64,000 nt of DNA from Hymenoscyphus infarciens (GCA_001414345.1 LLCB01000230.1:1-64000), one strand, 5' to 3'; positions 1 through 11,526 are shown, numbered from the stretch's first letter. Made by a program: numbers and translations. Notes: generated from the sequence alone by a model not told the origin.

Positions 1-47
1 TGTTGTTGCGTCTTTAGTATCTTTCTTATATTCTAATATAATTATCT

Positions 48-1140
48 TTTTTTTTTTTTTTTTTTTTTTTTTTGTATCAATAGTCTATTTAGCTGCTTAG
101 CAGCGCTATGCAGACGCACTATTTAGGTCTAGTCTACAAATATGGTCACGAGCCATCGGCTCCGTATCCAGGGCTGATAAAAGAAAGATAAAAGAGACCT
201 AAAATAAATTAAACAATCTAAACTCTAAGTGTGACCTCTATCCCGAACATATAGTGTTATAGTGCGATAGCCCTCTTAAGGGCTTAGTTAGTATAGATAA
301 CAATTGTTAAACTACCGCTCTAGCCGTTCTCTCTTATAGTGCCCCTTCTTTATAGGGGTGAATAAGAATACGTATATACTGTAAATTAGTCTAAAAGACT
401 GCTTATAAGTATAAATAAAACAGTTTTTAGGATGAGTTTGCTATCTGAAAAGAAGACCCTAGTATCGCTAGTATACTCTACTCCTATATGTAAATCTTCG
501 AAGTCTTCATAGTCTTCGAGTATATGTTTAATAGTTTAGTATAATTGGTTATATTCACATTATAGGTTATCTGTTCTATTGATTTTGTATAGGTATCTGT
601 TTAGGCTAATCTTCTCGGTTCTTATCTAGATTAGCACAGAAGATTCAGCCTTTTCGTAGACTACTTAATCTTCTAATGTCTTTGGCAGACGTTCTAAAAT
701 ATCCTCTAAAGCCGGGTTAACATAATCCGCTTTACCAAGTTCCTAAGCTTTGTATATAGTAGCCTAATTGGAAAGAAAGTCTTCTTGTCTCAGTAGAAGA
801 CTCTTATATTTGATATAATATTTAATTACCTCGTCAATAGAAAGAATGCTAAGGTTAACCTTTTTTCTAGTATATATAGTATAAAGATCTATGATCTGGC
901 GTATTATGTAGATTCGTGTGCTTATTAGAGTAATAGTCTTCTTGATATAATTTTACTTTTCGTATTTACAACTAGCAGAGTCCTGACGGTGTTAATAAGT
1001 GAGTTCAATTATATACCTATTTACCTATAATCCTTCTAGTCGTAATTCCTAACTCTTCTCTATTGACCTAAGCATTCGGTCTATTACTAGGAATAACCGC
1101 TTCTTACACCTTATCAACTAGCCCGTCTACTTTAGCATAT
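48..1140 (-). mobile_element. LINE (non-LTR) retrotransposon 3' end, RIP-degraded
   Basis: A run of about 26 T at roughly 48-73 is what a poly(A) tail looks like for an element on the minus strand. Reading the minus strand just upstream (about 350-700), and treating TAA/TAG as former CAA/CAG, gives a continuous frame. It contains KISLNRYLYKINRTDN, then a Cys-x3-... KHILED block and a SDTRVFFSDSKL ... SLLDQF tail. This order resembles the C-terminal region of fungal LINE polyproteins: a 'RTGKIGLN' motif, then a Cys/His segment ending in 'RHIL..C', then an '..LSD......TG.L.QF' tail. No intact ORF survives. The 5' part is lost or undecoded beyond about 1140, where a GAGTA-rich repeat begins. Family assignment is by motif resemblance only. 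Confidence 0.6.
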
Positions 1141-1142
1141 TA

Positions 1143-1272
1143 ACAGACTACTCAACTACTTAAGTACTACTCGAGTAGTAATAAGTAGAGTAGAGTAGAG
1201 TATAAGTAGCGGATTAGATAAGTAGAGTAGAGTAGTTACTTATAACTACTCGAGTAGTACTCGAGTAGTCTT
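1143..1272. repeat. GAGTA-rich imperfect palindromic repeat
   Basis: Dense copies of TACTCGAGTA and GTAGAGTAGAGTA arranged in both orientations. The same motif recurs at about 6853-6945 (next to the other end of the retrotransposon block) and, weaker, at about 25355-25400. It lies between the LINE remnant and the tyrosine-recombinase element. No function is apparent. Confidence 0.6.
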
Positions 1273-1407
1273 AGTAATATATATATATATTTATATAGTA
1301 AAGTAGTTTCTAATACTATTAGTAATTATATATAGTAAGTACTTATATTTATAATTCTTTAATTAAGAACTAATTTATTAAAACGAATACTAAGAGAGTT
1401 ACGTAGT

Positions 1408-1565
1408 AAATAGAAAGGGTTTATAGTGAATTAAGGAATTAGCTTATTAAGTAAGAAGGAGATATATATATATATACCTTCTCTCGTGCTAAGTAACCTC
1501 TATTCTACTAATAATACTTCCTATTGCTTTTAACGTCTTATTTAGTATTAAGCTCTTTTTTAACC
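1408..1565 (+). repeat. terminal direct repeat A1
   Basis: 158 bp direct repeat, matched gap-free by 6348-6505. Differences are mostly G/A and C/T transitions, as expected of RIP. It forms the 5' end of the element. Confidence 0.8.
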
Positions 1566-4500
1566 TAATAACACTCTTATCTATTTATCAAGGATGCTTC
1601 TAAAGCATAGTAAATAAGTCGCTTATAAAAGCGTTATTACTAAGGCTAGTAATAGAGCTACTAAGGCGCTTTAAGCTTAACTAGTAGAAGACGATAATAT
1701 TAAAGACGATAAGTATAATAGACGAGTTAGTAAAGCACGCTATAACACTTAAGTAGCTATATAAGTATAATATACTACCTAAGACGCTACTATTAATTAA
1801 GATAATACTATAAATAGCACTTACTATCTAGCCTATTAAAGAAGATAAGTATAATAGGACTAGGGTTAAGCTTAAGATAATAATAGAATAGACTTCTATC
1901 TATAAGATAGAGGCAACAGCGACAACAATAGTAATAATAACGATAATAATAGTATTAATAAACTCTCTCTCTAAGACTCTATCTAAGTAAATAGGCTGAA
2001 TAACCTCTTCTTCTTTTAAAGTAACTAATACCTCTAAGTTAATAGATATATAAGTAGATATAATAGCAGATACTAAGGTTATATAAGAGAACTATTTAAT
2101 AGAGGATACTCTTAGAGCTTTACCTCTAAATATTCTTAAAAATACTCTTAAAGCTTCTCTTAGAGCAACTTCGGTTAAGACAACTTTAGTATAGAATACT
2201 CTAACTTTTAGAGCTACTTATAGGCTAATTTTAGCGCGGGATACTCTTATAACTTTAGCGCTGCCGTCTAGAGTAACCTAGCAGGAGTTCTAGAGCTTAG
2301 CTAAGGTAATTAAGGTAATATCGCTATACTAGTTACTAATTAAGAAGCGAATAGACAAGGCCGACGATTTAATATACTAAGAGAAGAGATAGTATATACT
2401 AATAATACTTAATAGACTAACCTCTCTTCTTATTAGAAAGTGCTACTAATAAGCAAAGGAATTAATCTAAAAGAGAATCTATTAAGAGGAATATTAGCAG
2501 CGAATAACAATAGTAAGAATATCCTCTCTTATATACTTAGTATAATTAATAGCCTTCTTTTAAAGTATAAGAAGTACTTAATATAAATTATATAAGGTAT
2601 ATTTAAGCTAAGAGATCTCTACTACCTAGATAATAACACCTCTTTAATTAACGACAACGAAAGTACTATCTCCTTTAATAAAGAAGCTAGTATACTAAAT
2701 ATTAGAGTAAAGAAGACACTAAAGGTCTTTAGATCTAATACTACTAAGTAGTTCTATTACTTTCTAGTATACACTATATATATAATCTTCTTATTTAGTA
2801 GAGGTATCTATATTTAGCTTAATAACTTTAACTATAGAATTGTAGGCCTAGCTAAGGATTATACCTAGGTAGAGATAATCTAATTAGTACTCTTCTAATA
2901 GAAAAAGGTGGTTAGTAGAGGTAGATTAAGAGAGGTAGAATTATAAGAGATACTTAAGAGTATAATTACTTAATACTATTAGATAAGAAGACTAGGCTAT
3001 AGCAGCGGTAAAGAAGGAGGAAGAGAGGGTTATTAAAGTTATAATTAGAATAGTAATATCTCTTTATAGACGTACTTTAAGATAAGTAAACTAAGAGGTT
3101 ATAAAGACTTAAATTATACTTGAATCTATCTACTAAAGAAAGACAATAAGAGCGATAAAAAGAAGATAAAGAAGAGCTAAGAAGTTAGTATAAGAGAGAC
3201 GATAGATAAGGACTATAGTAGTACTAATAAAGATCTTTTACTCTAATTTATATCTTCTTATCTATACTCTTCTATACTTATTCGATTAAATACTATAGTA
3301 TTCTTCTCTTTATATAATATATTAAAACCGCTACTAGATATATTACTCTCTCTATTATCTCTTAAAGTATAAAAGGTACTATTACTCTAATATCTTAATC
3401 GTTTACTCTTAGAAAACATTAATAATATACTTCGATTTAGAGCGTTAATTAGGTATAAGAGCCTAGAAGTTTTATATATATTAAAGAACCTCTTATTAGC
3501 TATTAAATTTAATAAGCTTTTAACTTTAAAAGTAAGAAATAATTTAAAAGCTAGCTTAATTAAGAAAGTTAATCTACGTTAAAAGGTACCTTTTATAGCT
3601 TCTCTACTTAGTTTTATACTTAAACTAAAGCCTAATAGTAATCAACGCTAAATATACTATTTATCTTATTCTAAAAGCTACTTAATAAATTATTATATAT
3701 TAGATAAGTACGTATATCTAAAGTACGTCTCCTTTTAAGAGATATTAGCTATAGTATAAGAAGCTAGCTAAGAGTATATAATACTTAAAAGAGATATATC
3801 TAACACTTTTCAAATAGTACTAATTATACTATAAATTTACTAGCTTTTAAGTTTCTAATAGAAAGGGATTTATTACACTTATATAATACTACTCTTTAGC
3901 CTCGCTATAGTACTATTTATCTTTAATATCTTTGTAGAAGCTTTTAAATAGATAATATAGTTATACTTAAAGTAGTATATTATAAGCTACTATTTAGATA
4001 ACGAGTTTATTATATTTAAAGCTATTAAAGCTATATCTTAATTTCTTAAGAAATAAGCTATAGAGTATAAGACTCTTACTTAAATATTAGATATACTAAT
4101 TAACGATAAAAAGAGTGCTTAAGATACACTCTTAGAAGTGATAGAGTACTTAATAGATATCGTCGCTTTTAGAGCCTCTATACTACTAGAAAAGCTAGCT
4201 AAGATAAAGCTTAAGATACACTAATTTATTAACTATAGAAGTATTATCTATAATAAGCTTAAATCGCTTACTAGCCTTCTATCTTTTTATATCTCTATAG
4301 TATAATTAAGCTAGGCCTTCTACTATAACTTCTAGACATTTATATATATATAGCTTAATCATATACCTTATATAGAAAGGAGGCGCCTCTTAAAAGAAGT
4401 CTAGAAAGACTTTAAGTAGTAGAATAAGATATTATCACAGTTTAATAGTATATACTTCTTTAATAATATCTAGTTATATATATACCTTTTTTATAATACC

Positions 4501-6110
4501 TCTATCAAAAGCCTAAGAGCCTTCTTTTTAGAAGTAGATAATCTAAGATATATTTAATAAGAGTATATATATATATTACTAAAAGAATACACTCTTTAGT
4601 TACCTTTTCTAGAGATTAAAAAGAACTCTTAATTTAATATAAATATCTTTAAGATTAAGATAGTAAGAGTATTCTTTAAATAATAGAGAGAGATATAGAT
4701 AATAAAGAGAGTAATTATCTATATAGATAATACTACTATATAGATCAGACTTCTTAAGTAGTTCTTAAAATACCTCTACTAAAATCGCCTCTTATAAGCT
4801 ACTTTATACCTAGCTACCTAATTTAATATTAATATATAATTAGAGTATATACTAAGAGTAGATAATATCTTAGTAGATACTCTCTTATATAATTTATATA
4901 GAATAGTAGCTAATTAGTATCTATACTAGTAATCTCTTAATTTAACAATCTCTCTCTTAATTACCTCGAATATATAAAGAATAAAGTTAAAATATCTAAG
5001 ATATATATAAGACTCTTCTATTATAGCCTCTTACTAAATACTTAGAAGGTATATAATACGTATATATACTCTTTTAAGAGGTTCTAGGTTAAGAGACTCT
5101 AGTAACTATAGCTAGCGACGACTTTAGCACTTTATAAGTAAGTTTTAAGAAGAGTATATAGTAAGATTAGTTAAGAACTTTTAAAAGTAGACTCTATATA
5201 AATCAGTCTTTCTATAATTCAATTAATATATATAGAGTATAACCTAGATCTAAAGCTATTTAAGTTTCTACTTTTATATTAAATTATAGCAAATGTTTAA
5301 ATAATATAAAGCTCTTATAAGAAGAAGAAGGCAAAGCCTTTATTAATACTATAATTATAATAGATTACCTCTTAAGCTCTAGAGGCTAGGCCTCGGGTTC
5401 TATAGCTAAGATAGATTAATAACCTTAACTTTAAAGCTACTATAAAGCTAGCTTTTATAGAATTACTTTATACTATAGAGATTATATATAAAGACGCTAA
5501 TTTAGTTAACTATAGAATATTTATATATATACGCCTTTAATAACAGGATATTACTTTTACTAAGAAAGATAAATATATAATTATATATCTATAATCGAGT
5601 AAATTAGACTATAAGTATATAGAGATAGAGATATTAGTATTAGATACAGGATCACCTACCTACCTTATAGTAGCACTTTAAGCACTATTTACTCTCGATT
5701 CTTAATCTCTTATAGTACTACTCTTTTACTAGAAGAGCAGCTTCTTTATAAGAAACCGATATATTAGCTTTTTACACTACTACCTTTAAACAGTCAGTGT
5801 TAGTAATAGTATATTATATTTAGAATATAGTCTATATAAAGGCGCTATATAATATACTTCTAATAATAGAGTATTAGATATAGATATTTAGATATTTAGA
5901 AGGTAGACTTTAAATACTTTTAAGAGGTACTTTACTCTAAGTTATCAGAAGTAATACCTTTTAAATAGACGCTTTTTAATAGATAGAGCTCTCTCTCTCC
6001 TAACCTAGTAGGCTTAGGAAGACCTCTATAGTTAGTAGGTAGTATATTCTCTATTATAACTATATTATATTACTATTTACGCTACTTATAGTTCTTTTTA
6101 CTTTTAAAAA

Positions 6111-6350
6111 GCCTTATTCTTTCTTATATTTATAATAGCTTCTCTTTAATTAGTTAAGTAACCTCTCTTAAAGTAGCTAATAATACTTACTCTTTTTACT
6201 CTTATATTAGTAAGATACTTAGAAAGCCTTCTAATTAGCCTAAAAAGAAGGTATATAAAAGAGTACAAAGTAAGATACTAGAAGTTAGCTAGTAAATACA
6301 GAAATTCTTAAAATAGCTTTAAATATATATATATAATAAAAAGCAATAAA
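6111..6350 (+). repeat. split direct repeat B1
   Basis: Repeated at about 6506-6758 with a 405 bp offset. The clear part is 6174-6350 versus 6579-6755, and similarity weakens upstream. It joins directly onto A2, sharing the short AATAAATAGA segment. Confidence 0.7.
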
Positions 6351-6505
6351 TAGAAAGAGTTTATAGTAAATTAAGAAATCAGCTTATTAAGTAAGAAGGA
6401 GGTATATATATATATACCTCCTCTCGTACTAAGTAACCTCTATTCTACTAATAACACTTCCTATTACTTTTAACGTCTTATTTAGTATTAAGCTCTTTTT
6501 TAACC
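6348..6505 (+). repeat. direct repeat A2
   Basis: Second copy of the 158 bp A repeat, placed between B1 and B2. A plain LTR element would end here. Instead a further copy of B follows, which is the hallmark of the split arrangement. Confidence 0.8.
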
Positions 6506-6758
6506 CTACTCTTATACCTCTTCGCAATACGCTTACTAAGATTAGTTAGTACTTTTTTAGCCTCTTAAATAAGTATAATAGCTAATAGTACTTACTCTTT
6601 TTACTCTTATATTAGTAAGATACTTAAAGAGCCTTCTAATTAGCCTAAAAAGAAGGTATATAAGAGAGTATAGAGTGAGATACTAGAAGCTAGCTAGCAA
6701 ATACAGAAATTCTCAAAATAGCCTCAAATACGTGTATATGACGAAAAGCGATAAATAG
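6506..6758 (+). repeat. split direct repeat B2
   Basis: Second copy of B, beginning directly after A2. It retains more G/C than B1, suggesting weaker RIP at the edge of the element. Confidence 0.7.
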
Positions 6759-6852
6759 AGAGGAAAGATATCTCGCTTAAGCTCTTGGCAGCCCTAGAAC
6801 GCTACTCCGACGCCACTCTGGAGCATTAGTCCGATCGGCCCGACTCGGCCCG

Positions 6853-6945
6853 TACTACTCGAGTAGTAATAAGTAGAGTAGAGTAGTACTTAAAATCTCT
6901 TGAGTAGAGTAGAGTAGTAGTCACTACTCTACTCTACTCTACTCA
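6853..6945. repeat. GAGTA/TACTC repeat cluster
   Basis: Runs of GTAGA on one side and CTCTA on the other with a central TACTCGAGTAGT. It is the same motif as at 1143-1272 and separates the retroelement from the adjacent pseudogene. Confidence 0.55.
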
Positions 6946-6984
6946 TTTAATACGCTGGTCTAATTTCAAAAATCCAGCCATATT

Positions 6985-7435
6985 ACTTCATAAATGAGCA
7001 TAGGTGCCCTCCTGGATAATCGTCTATGTCAACCCACTTTGCTTCAAATAGTTGACAGTATTAATATGAGCTTGTAAAACACTAGCAACACTTGGTTCAT
7101 CCCTGACCGGTCCACCTAGGTCAATGAAGTGTAAATGACATGTTTTATACCAACTTCTTTTGCTGTATCGATTGCAGCACGGTGGAGAGGGAAGCGTTCC
7201 TTGCTTACAGAGGGGTAGGAGACAAGAAATAAAGCATCGGCACCTGTGTAGGATGTCAGAAGCGAGGGTGGCGTAGCAAGATCACTATGACGAATTTCTA
7301 TGCCTGCTTCTTTAGCGATGGCTGGGACTGAAGCTGTGTTGTACGCGGAAATGATGAGATCTTTTGGTGTAAGGTGATTTTTGGATAGGATTGTTTCAAG
7401 CGTGGGTTTTCCTAATCTACCGGAGGTTCTTAAAT
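6985..7435 (-). pseudogene. NmrA-like / NAD(P)-binding reductase fragment
   Basis: The minus strand reads TSGRLGKPTLETILSKN, then KDLIISAYNTAS, KEAGIEIRHSDL, GADALFLVSYPS and KEVGIKHVIYTSLT. After a frame slip it continues GGPVRDEPSVASVLQAH and NTVNYLKQSGLT. This is the first part of an NmrA-like/quinone-reductase (triphenylmethane-reductase type) Rossmann protein. It has the GATGxLG-like start, the 'evRhgDl' acidic end of a beta strand and the 'aGvkHviYtS' segment. Two lesions are visible: a frameshift plus TAG after TSLT (about 7112-7120) and an in-frame TAG after KQSGLT. The 3' half of the gene is missing and the GAGTA repeat begins within 40 bp. It is best explained as a gene truncated by the neighbouring transposon block. 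Confidence 0.65.
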
Positions 7436-8591
7436 TAAATTCGTGGTTATTTAATTATTTAGGGATGAAAAAAATTGAAGGTTTCACCTGTGAGTACAAG
7501 CATTTTGAGACTTGTAATTTGTTGCTTTCGAGAATTGATGGGAAACTTGTTGCACATAAGTATGATTCCTGGTGATGCTTGTGGATTTCGAACTAGATAG
7601 TCCGTTTTTCTTTAGATTTATAGATGTTGAACTGTAGTTGCCGATGTATAGTCAGTGATTACTATTCGCTAACGACCAGACCCACCAGTTGTCGAAAGAG
7701 GGGATTTTCAAGCAGTTACACAATTAATAAGCTGATTGAGAATTAGAGTTTGTGCTACATAGTAGTTTTATTTGGTCACACTTCAATACATGATATCCAT
7801 CATGAAGTTTCCATTAATAATTGCCAACTCGCTATCGCCGATAGGTTCGCCGAAGCGAAATGTTCCACACTACAATGGAAAATCATTTGCGGGGTCAACC
7901 CTCATATTCCCTCGTACAAGTACTACTTGCAGTTTTTTCCCCACCTCTCATCGTGGTGGTTGTGTACAAAAATGACCCGAGAAACGTCAAAATTTGGAGT
8001 TCCCAGAAAATAACATCGATACGAATGAAAGGGAGGAGGATATTTTTCCCTTCCTTGTTGCAATCCAGACAACGTTTGATAGGATTGAATATTAGTCTCG
8101 ATCTAAGCAAGTCTTGGCTAGTAAAGCATCTCTACGTATGAACGAGCGCTCTTGGCTGTGGAACACAAAGAAAGGTTCGTGCCTACATGTGCTGCAATGT
8201 TCTGTTCACGTCAACTAATGACCAGGGCAATAAGTCTACCATGCTCGACACACATGAAGCACTCTGTGTGAGTTCAGTTTCCCCCAATAGAGTGGTACAT
8301 ACTCTAAATCTTTCTACCCCGCAAACTCTCGTTTGACAAGCCTCAGGTTCGCACCTGAATACGAGGAAATGGCCAACCTCCCAACCACGTTTCCTCGACT
8401 ATTCGGCAACTTAACTCGCACTAGTGACATACCACAGCATTGCAAGACCAGTTCGTCATCCCAAGAAGAGAATGACGGTGTGAACAGAAAGTATAAGAAC
8501 CAAAGTACTTTTCACTTTTCATCGACTCCAACCTCCAACAACATCAAAGTCAACATCCTTCTTCATATCCAAGAAAAATCCATTCTTCAAA
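7436..8591. other. intergenic, no gene seen
   Basis: Ordinary base composition. The open frames here are short and overlapping with no recognisable protein. The last few hundred bases are the presumed promoter and 5' leader of the cysteine-rich gene that starts at 8592. Confidence 0.5.
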
Positions 8592-8952
8592 ATGCAACTC
8601 AATCCCCTCCTCTTCCTTACCCTCGCCACCATAGCTGCAGCAACCCCAACACCCCTCGAAGCGGGCACCCAAAACTCAGCAGCACGATGCGGCTACCCAA
8701 ACGGGAATTGCTACGAGAACGGCTGCAACGGAAGTCCCAACAGTCTTCGATGTTCTTCTGTACGTCTCCTCGCATTCTCTCCCATATCATACCATCCATC
8801 AGGATTACTGATAAGCAATGAAATAGGGCCCATACGCTGGCTGCGAATGCGGCTACAATTGTGGTTCCAACACCGGACGTTGCAATTCCAATGGTTGTAA
8901 TGGGCAAAATAATCGGTGCACTGGCAATTATTTAGGCTGTAATTGCAATTGA
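8592..8952 (+). CDS. small secreted cysteine-rich protein, candidate effector
   Basis: Two exons, 8592-8759 and 8827-8952. The intron starts GTACGT and ends AAATAG, phase 0, giving 97 residues. Residues 1-18 form a signal peptide (LLFLTLATIAAA core followed by TPTP). The mature part has 12 cysteines. It is an internal duplication: the pattern C-G-x4-x-C-x3-G-C-N-G-...-R-C-...-G-C-x-C occurs twice, at about residues 33-64 and 68-97, with near-identical NGC-NG and GC-x-C corners. No known family was recognised. Secretion, small size, high Cys content and a location between two RIP-affected transposon blocks are typical of fungal effector genes, but function is inference. The ATG is preceded by an A-rich context, and the frame closes with TGA right after the last Cys pair. 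Confidence 0.75.
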
Positions 8953-9463
8953 TTGAGCATGGGGATCCGGAAATGTAGTGCTTTTTGGGACCTTGTGTTT
9001 GGTGGAAGATAGTACCGTTTGAGTGAGGATCAGGTTGGAGGTGACTGTTTTGGGGTATGAACGCTCATTTACAATGTAACTAAATGAACGACTGGTTACG
9101 GAACGGACAGTGGCGAATATGACCACCGATCATACGGAGAAGTCCCTCAAATTCTCTTTTCCTTGCCACGTGTACTCCAAGTCTATCGCTCTCCCAAGAA
9201 GACGGAAATGACGATAAGAGGACGAGAAGAAAGGGAAAAGCCTGGTTCCCTCTCGTGACTACTCTACCCCTCCAGACATTTCATGTAACCAGAGTGCAGC
9301 CACTCTACTTAGCCTCCCACTCTCTCGCCTTATTCTTCTCCTTTCTTTCACATAATCAGATTGTAGCGCAAGTTAATTAAGTACCCTTGATCATAAGTAA
9401 GTAAAACTCTTGCATTTTCGAAATTCAAGTAAGTCTAATAGTTATTTCCATAACTACAAAGCC
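8953..9463. other. 3' flank and intergenic, no gene seen
   Basis: Contains the presumed 3' UTR of the cysteine-rich gene. No supportable ORF. Composition shifts to AT-rich near 9370. Confidence 0.5.
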
Positions 9464-9950
9464 TATAGTAAGTTGTAGGTTAAGCTTTAATAATTTATAA
9501 ACCGTGTGTTTTTAGAAAATTTCTTATTTCCTAGATAATCTTTCCCTTTTTACTTAATAATAACGTATATTATTATATTCTTAAGAAGAGCTAATAAGAG
9601 CTTTTTACTCTCTTTCTTACTCTATAAACTTTTTAGGCACTTTTATATATATCTAAATTTTTATAAGGTCTTAGTAAAACTTTATAAGAGTATGAAAATT
9701 TTTCTTATAAAAAGGAGGTTTTCTAAGAATTAGCTATTATTAAGTTTATTTATATTATATTTACTTAGATATAGTAGTAAATAGAGAGAAGGTATAAGAG
9801 ATCTAGTAGTTCTTTCTAGCTAGGTCTTATATCTTAAAGAGTACTTTAGTTTTCTATTTTCTAAAATAAAGAAGGAAAAAATAACTTTTCTAAAAACATA
9901 TAGTTTATAAATATTATTAAAAGAGAAGCTTAACTCGTAACTCACTATAA
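9464..9950. mobile_element. AT-rich TIR element (MITE-like)
   Basis: Left arm about 9464-9520 and right arm about 9886-9950 are inverted copies. Shared blocks are TATAGT.AGTT, GGTTAAGCTT, TTTATAAA and TGTTTTTAGAAAA, and pairing continues patchily inward. Total is about 490 bp with no coding potential. No clear target duplication was found. Confidence 0.5.
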
Positions 9951-10637
9951 GTAAGTAATTCTAAATTTTATAGTTCTTTATATAATCGTCTATTAGTTAA
10001 CACTGTCTTAAAGAGCTAGGAGAAGCGAATTCTACGAATAAAGTTACTATAATACTTCAAAAGAGCTTCTCGTTGTAAATTACCTATTTATTAAGATTAT
10101 ACGAAGAAAAAAAAAAGATAGAAGTTTATAAAAGAGGTTATAATAAATTATTCACTTTTAAATCGTTCGACGTTCAGTTATTACTACTATACTAAACTCT
10201 TAAGAAAATTGAAATATTTAACTAAAGATAAGACGATAAAGAATTTTATCTTTCAAGTAAAGTCGTTTTTTTTATTTTTTATTTATTATTATTATTATTA
10301 TACTAAGTTCTCTAGTAGAGCGTCTTAGATATACTATAAATTTAGACTTATAGAATAGATATAAGCGGATAGAGCTACTACTTTTAAATTATTAGTTATA
10401 AATAGGTTTATTAGACACTTTAAGAGAACTTTATAAGAATATAGATATAAGATACTACGCTTCTCTATACTTTTAATATTATAATAGTAAAAGAAAGAAG
10501 AAGTAGAAGATTAGATAGAGCGTTTATACTTTAGCTAAAAGCCTTTTCTAAAAGAGATTAGAAGGTATTAGAAGAGTTATATAAAGTAGTTTTAAGATAA
10601 TACTAACCTTCTCTTAGAAGATAGTAAAAGAACGCTC
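9951..10637. other. AT-rich RIP-like sequence
   Basis: TA-rich with frequent stops in all frames, and a short ATT microsatellite near 10285-10300. Probably old repeat DNA. No ends or domains were identified. Confidence 0.4.
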
Positions 10638-11423
10638 AGTGTTTTAGCTTTCCCCGCCTTAGTCAGCCTAGCACTCTAGAGAGGATAGGCTAATTTCACT
10701 TATAGGCTAGGCTGAATTAGATAGGAGAGATGTTAAATTTAGATAGAAGAGGTAAGGAAGACTAAAAGATAGGGCTAGGTAAGAAGAGGTGCTAGAGAGG
10801 ATAGAATAAGATAGGAAGTATATAAGTAAAAAGTAATAAAAAGTACTATTATTATAGACTAATTTAAGAAGTATTAAAAACAATAATATTATCAAAGCTG
10901 CTAAAAGACGAGATATTATACCTAAATTTTATCTTAGTAGATTAGTAATAACCTACTTACCTTCTAAGTCCTTTTAAACGGCACTAAATTAAGTGCTCTA
11001 CTAGATACTTGCTTTACTATAGTAAAACCCCTGTTTTTACTATCTCTCTCTCTAAATAAAATGTAAGCGTATAGCTGCTATGCTATACTAAATATCTATA
11101 TACTCTATATTCTATTTAGAGAGAGAGGATAGTAGGTACCGATTAGAGACTACTTCTAATATTATATGCTTTTCTTAGATAGTACTACTTCTGCTAAATC
11201 TACTAATAATACTATAAATAATATATTTAAGGCTGGCATATACCCTGCCTAGCCTCCTCTATAGGCTAGGAAAGGCTACTTCTTCAGAATAGGATCGGAG
11301 TAGCTAGGAGAAGTGATATATTAGAATAGGATTAGGCGAGATAGCCTTAAAATAGAGGTAGGAAGAAGAAGGATCGTTAAGACAGGATAGAATAATAGAT
11401 TAGGCGGGGAAACCCAAAACACT
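10638..11423. mobile_element. MITE, copy 1, with 9-10 bp target duplication (Mutator-like?)
   Basis: Begins AGTGTTTTAGCTTTCCCCGC and ends with the inverse of AGTGTTTTGGGTTTCCCCGC, giving about 22 bp terminal inverted repeats. It is flanked by AAGAACGCTC (10628-10637) and AAGAACGATC (11424-11433), a 10 bp duplication with one mismatch. A second copy of the family, with the same ends and its own duplication, lies at 11527-11802. Duplications of 9-11 bp are typical of Mutator-like elements; that class is inference. The interior (786 bp total) has no transposase and contains its own smaller inverted repeats around 11041-11132. Confidence 0.7.
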
Positions 11424-11526
11424 AAGAACGATCTTACTACTATATATATATATATATATAATATTTACTTATTAAATCTCTATATTCTTTAATTAGCTAG
11501 TTACTATAGTTAAGACTATCTAGTCT

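Larger units (their letters stand above)
1408..6758 (+). mobile_element. Ngaro/DIRS-like tyrosine-recombinase retrotransposon, RIP-degraded
   Basis: The repeats follow the split pattern A1-[internal]-B1-A2-B2. A1 (1408-1565) and A2 (6348-6505) are both 158 bp and align without gaps, differing only at a few mostly transition positions. B1 (about 6111-6350) and B2 (about 6506-6758) align at a constant offset of 405 bp over their last 180 bp. Internal + strand frames, reading TAG/TAA as former CAG/CAA, show a reverse transcriptase at about 3500-3830 (IYYLSYSKSYLINYYILDKY, YVYLKYVSFQEIL, ILKRDISNTFQIV). They continue through LLEVI..LIDIVAFRASI and HIPYIERRRLLKEVQKD at about 4120-4470. An RNase H-like segment (IIYIDNTT) lies near 4710. 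This RT/RH order is that of DIRS/Ngaro elements. The expected tyrosine recombinase further 3' (5.2-6.0 kb) could not be decoded with confidence. Stops throughout mean it is inactive. Confidence 0.7.

Noticed and set aside
5637..5669. VLDTGSPTYL on the + strand, resembling a retroviral-type aspartic protease DTGS motif.
   Set aside because: It lies 3' of the RT/RNase H region in a split-repeat element, where a tyrosine recombinase is expected, and the surrounding frame has no other protease features.
8333..8821. 162-codon + frame overlapping the cysteine-rich gene.
   Set aside because: It overlaps in a different frame, is low-complexity Ser/Pro-rich, and would conflict with the signal peptide-bearing spliced model.
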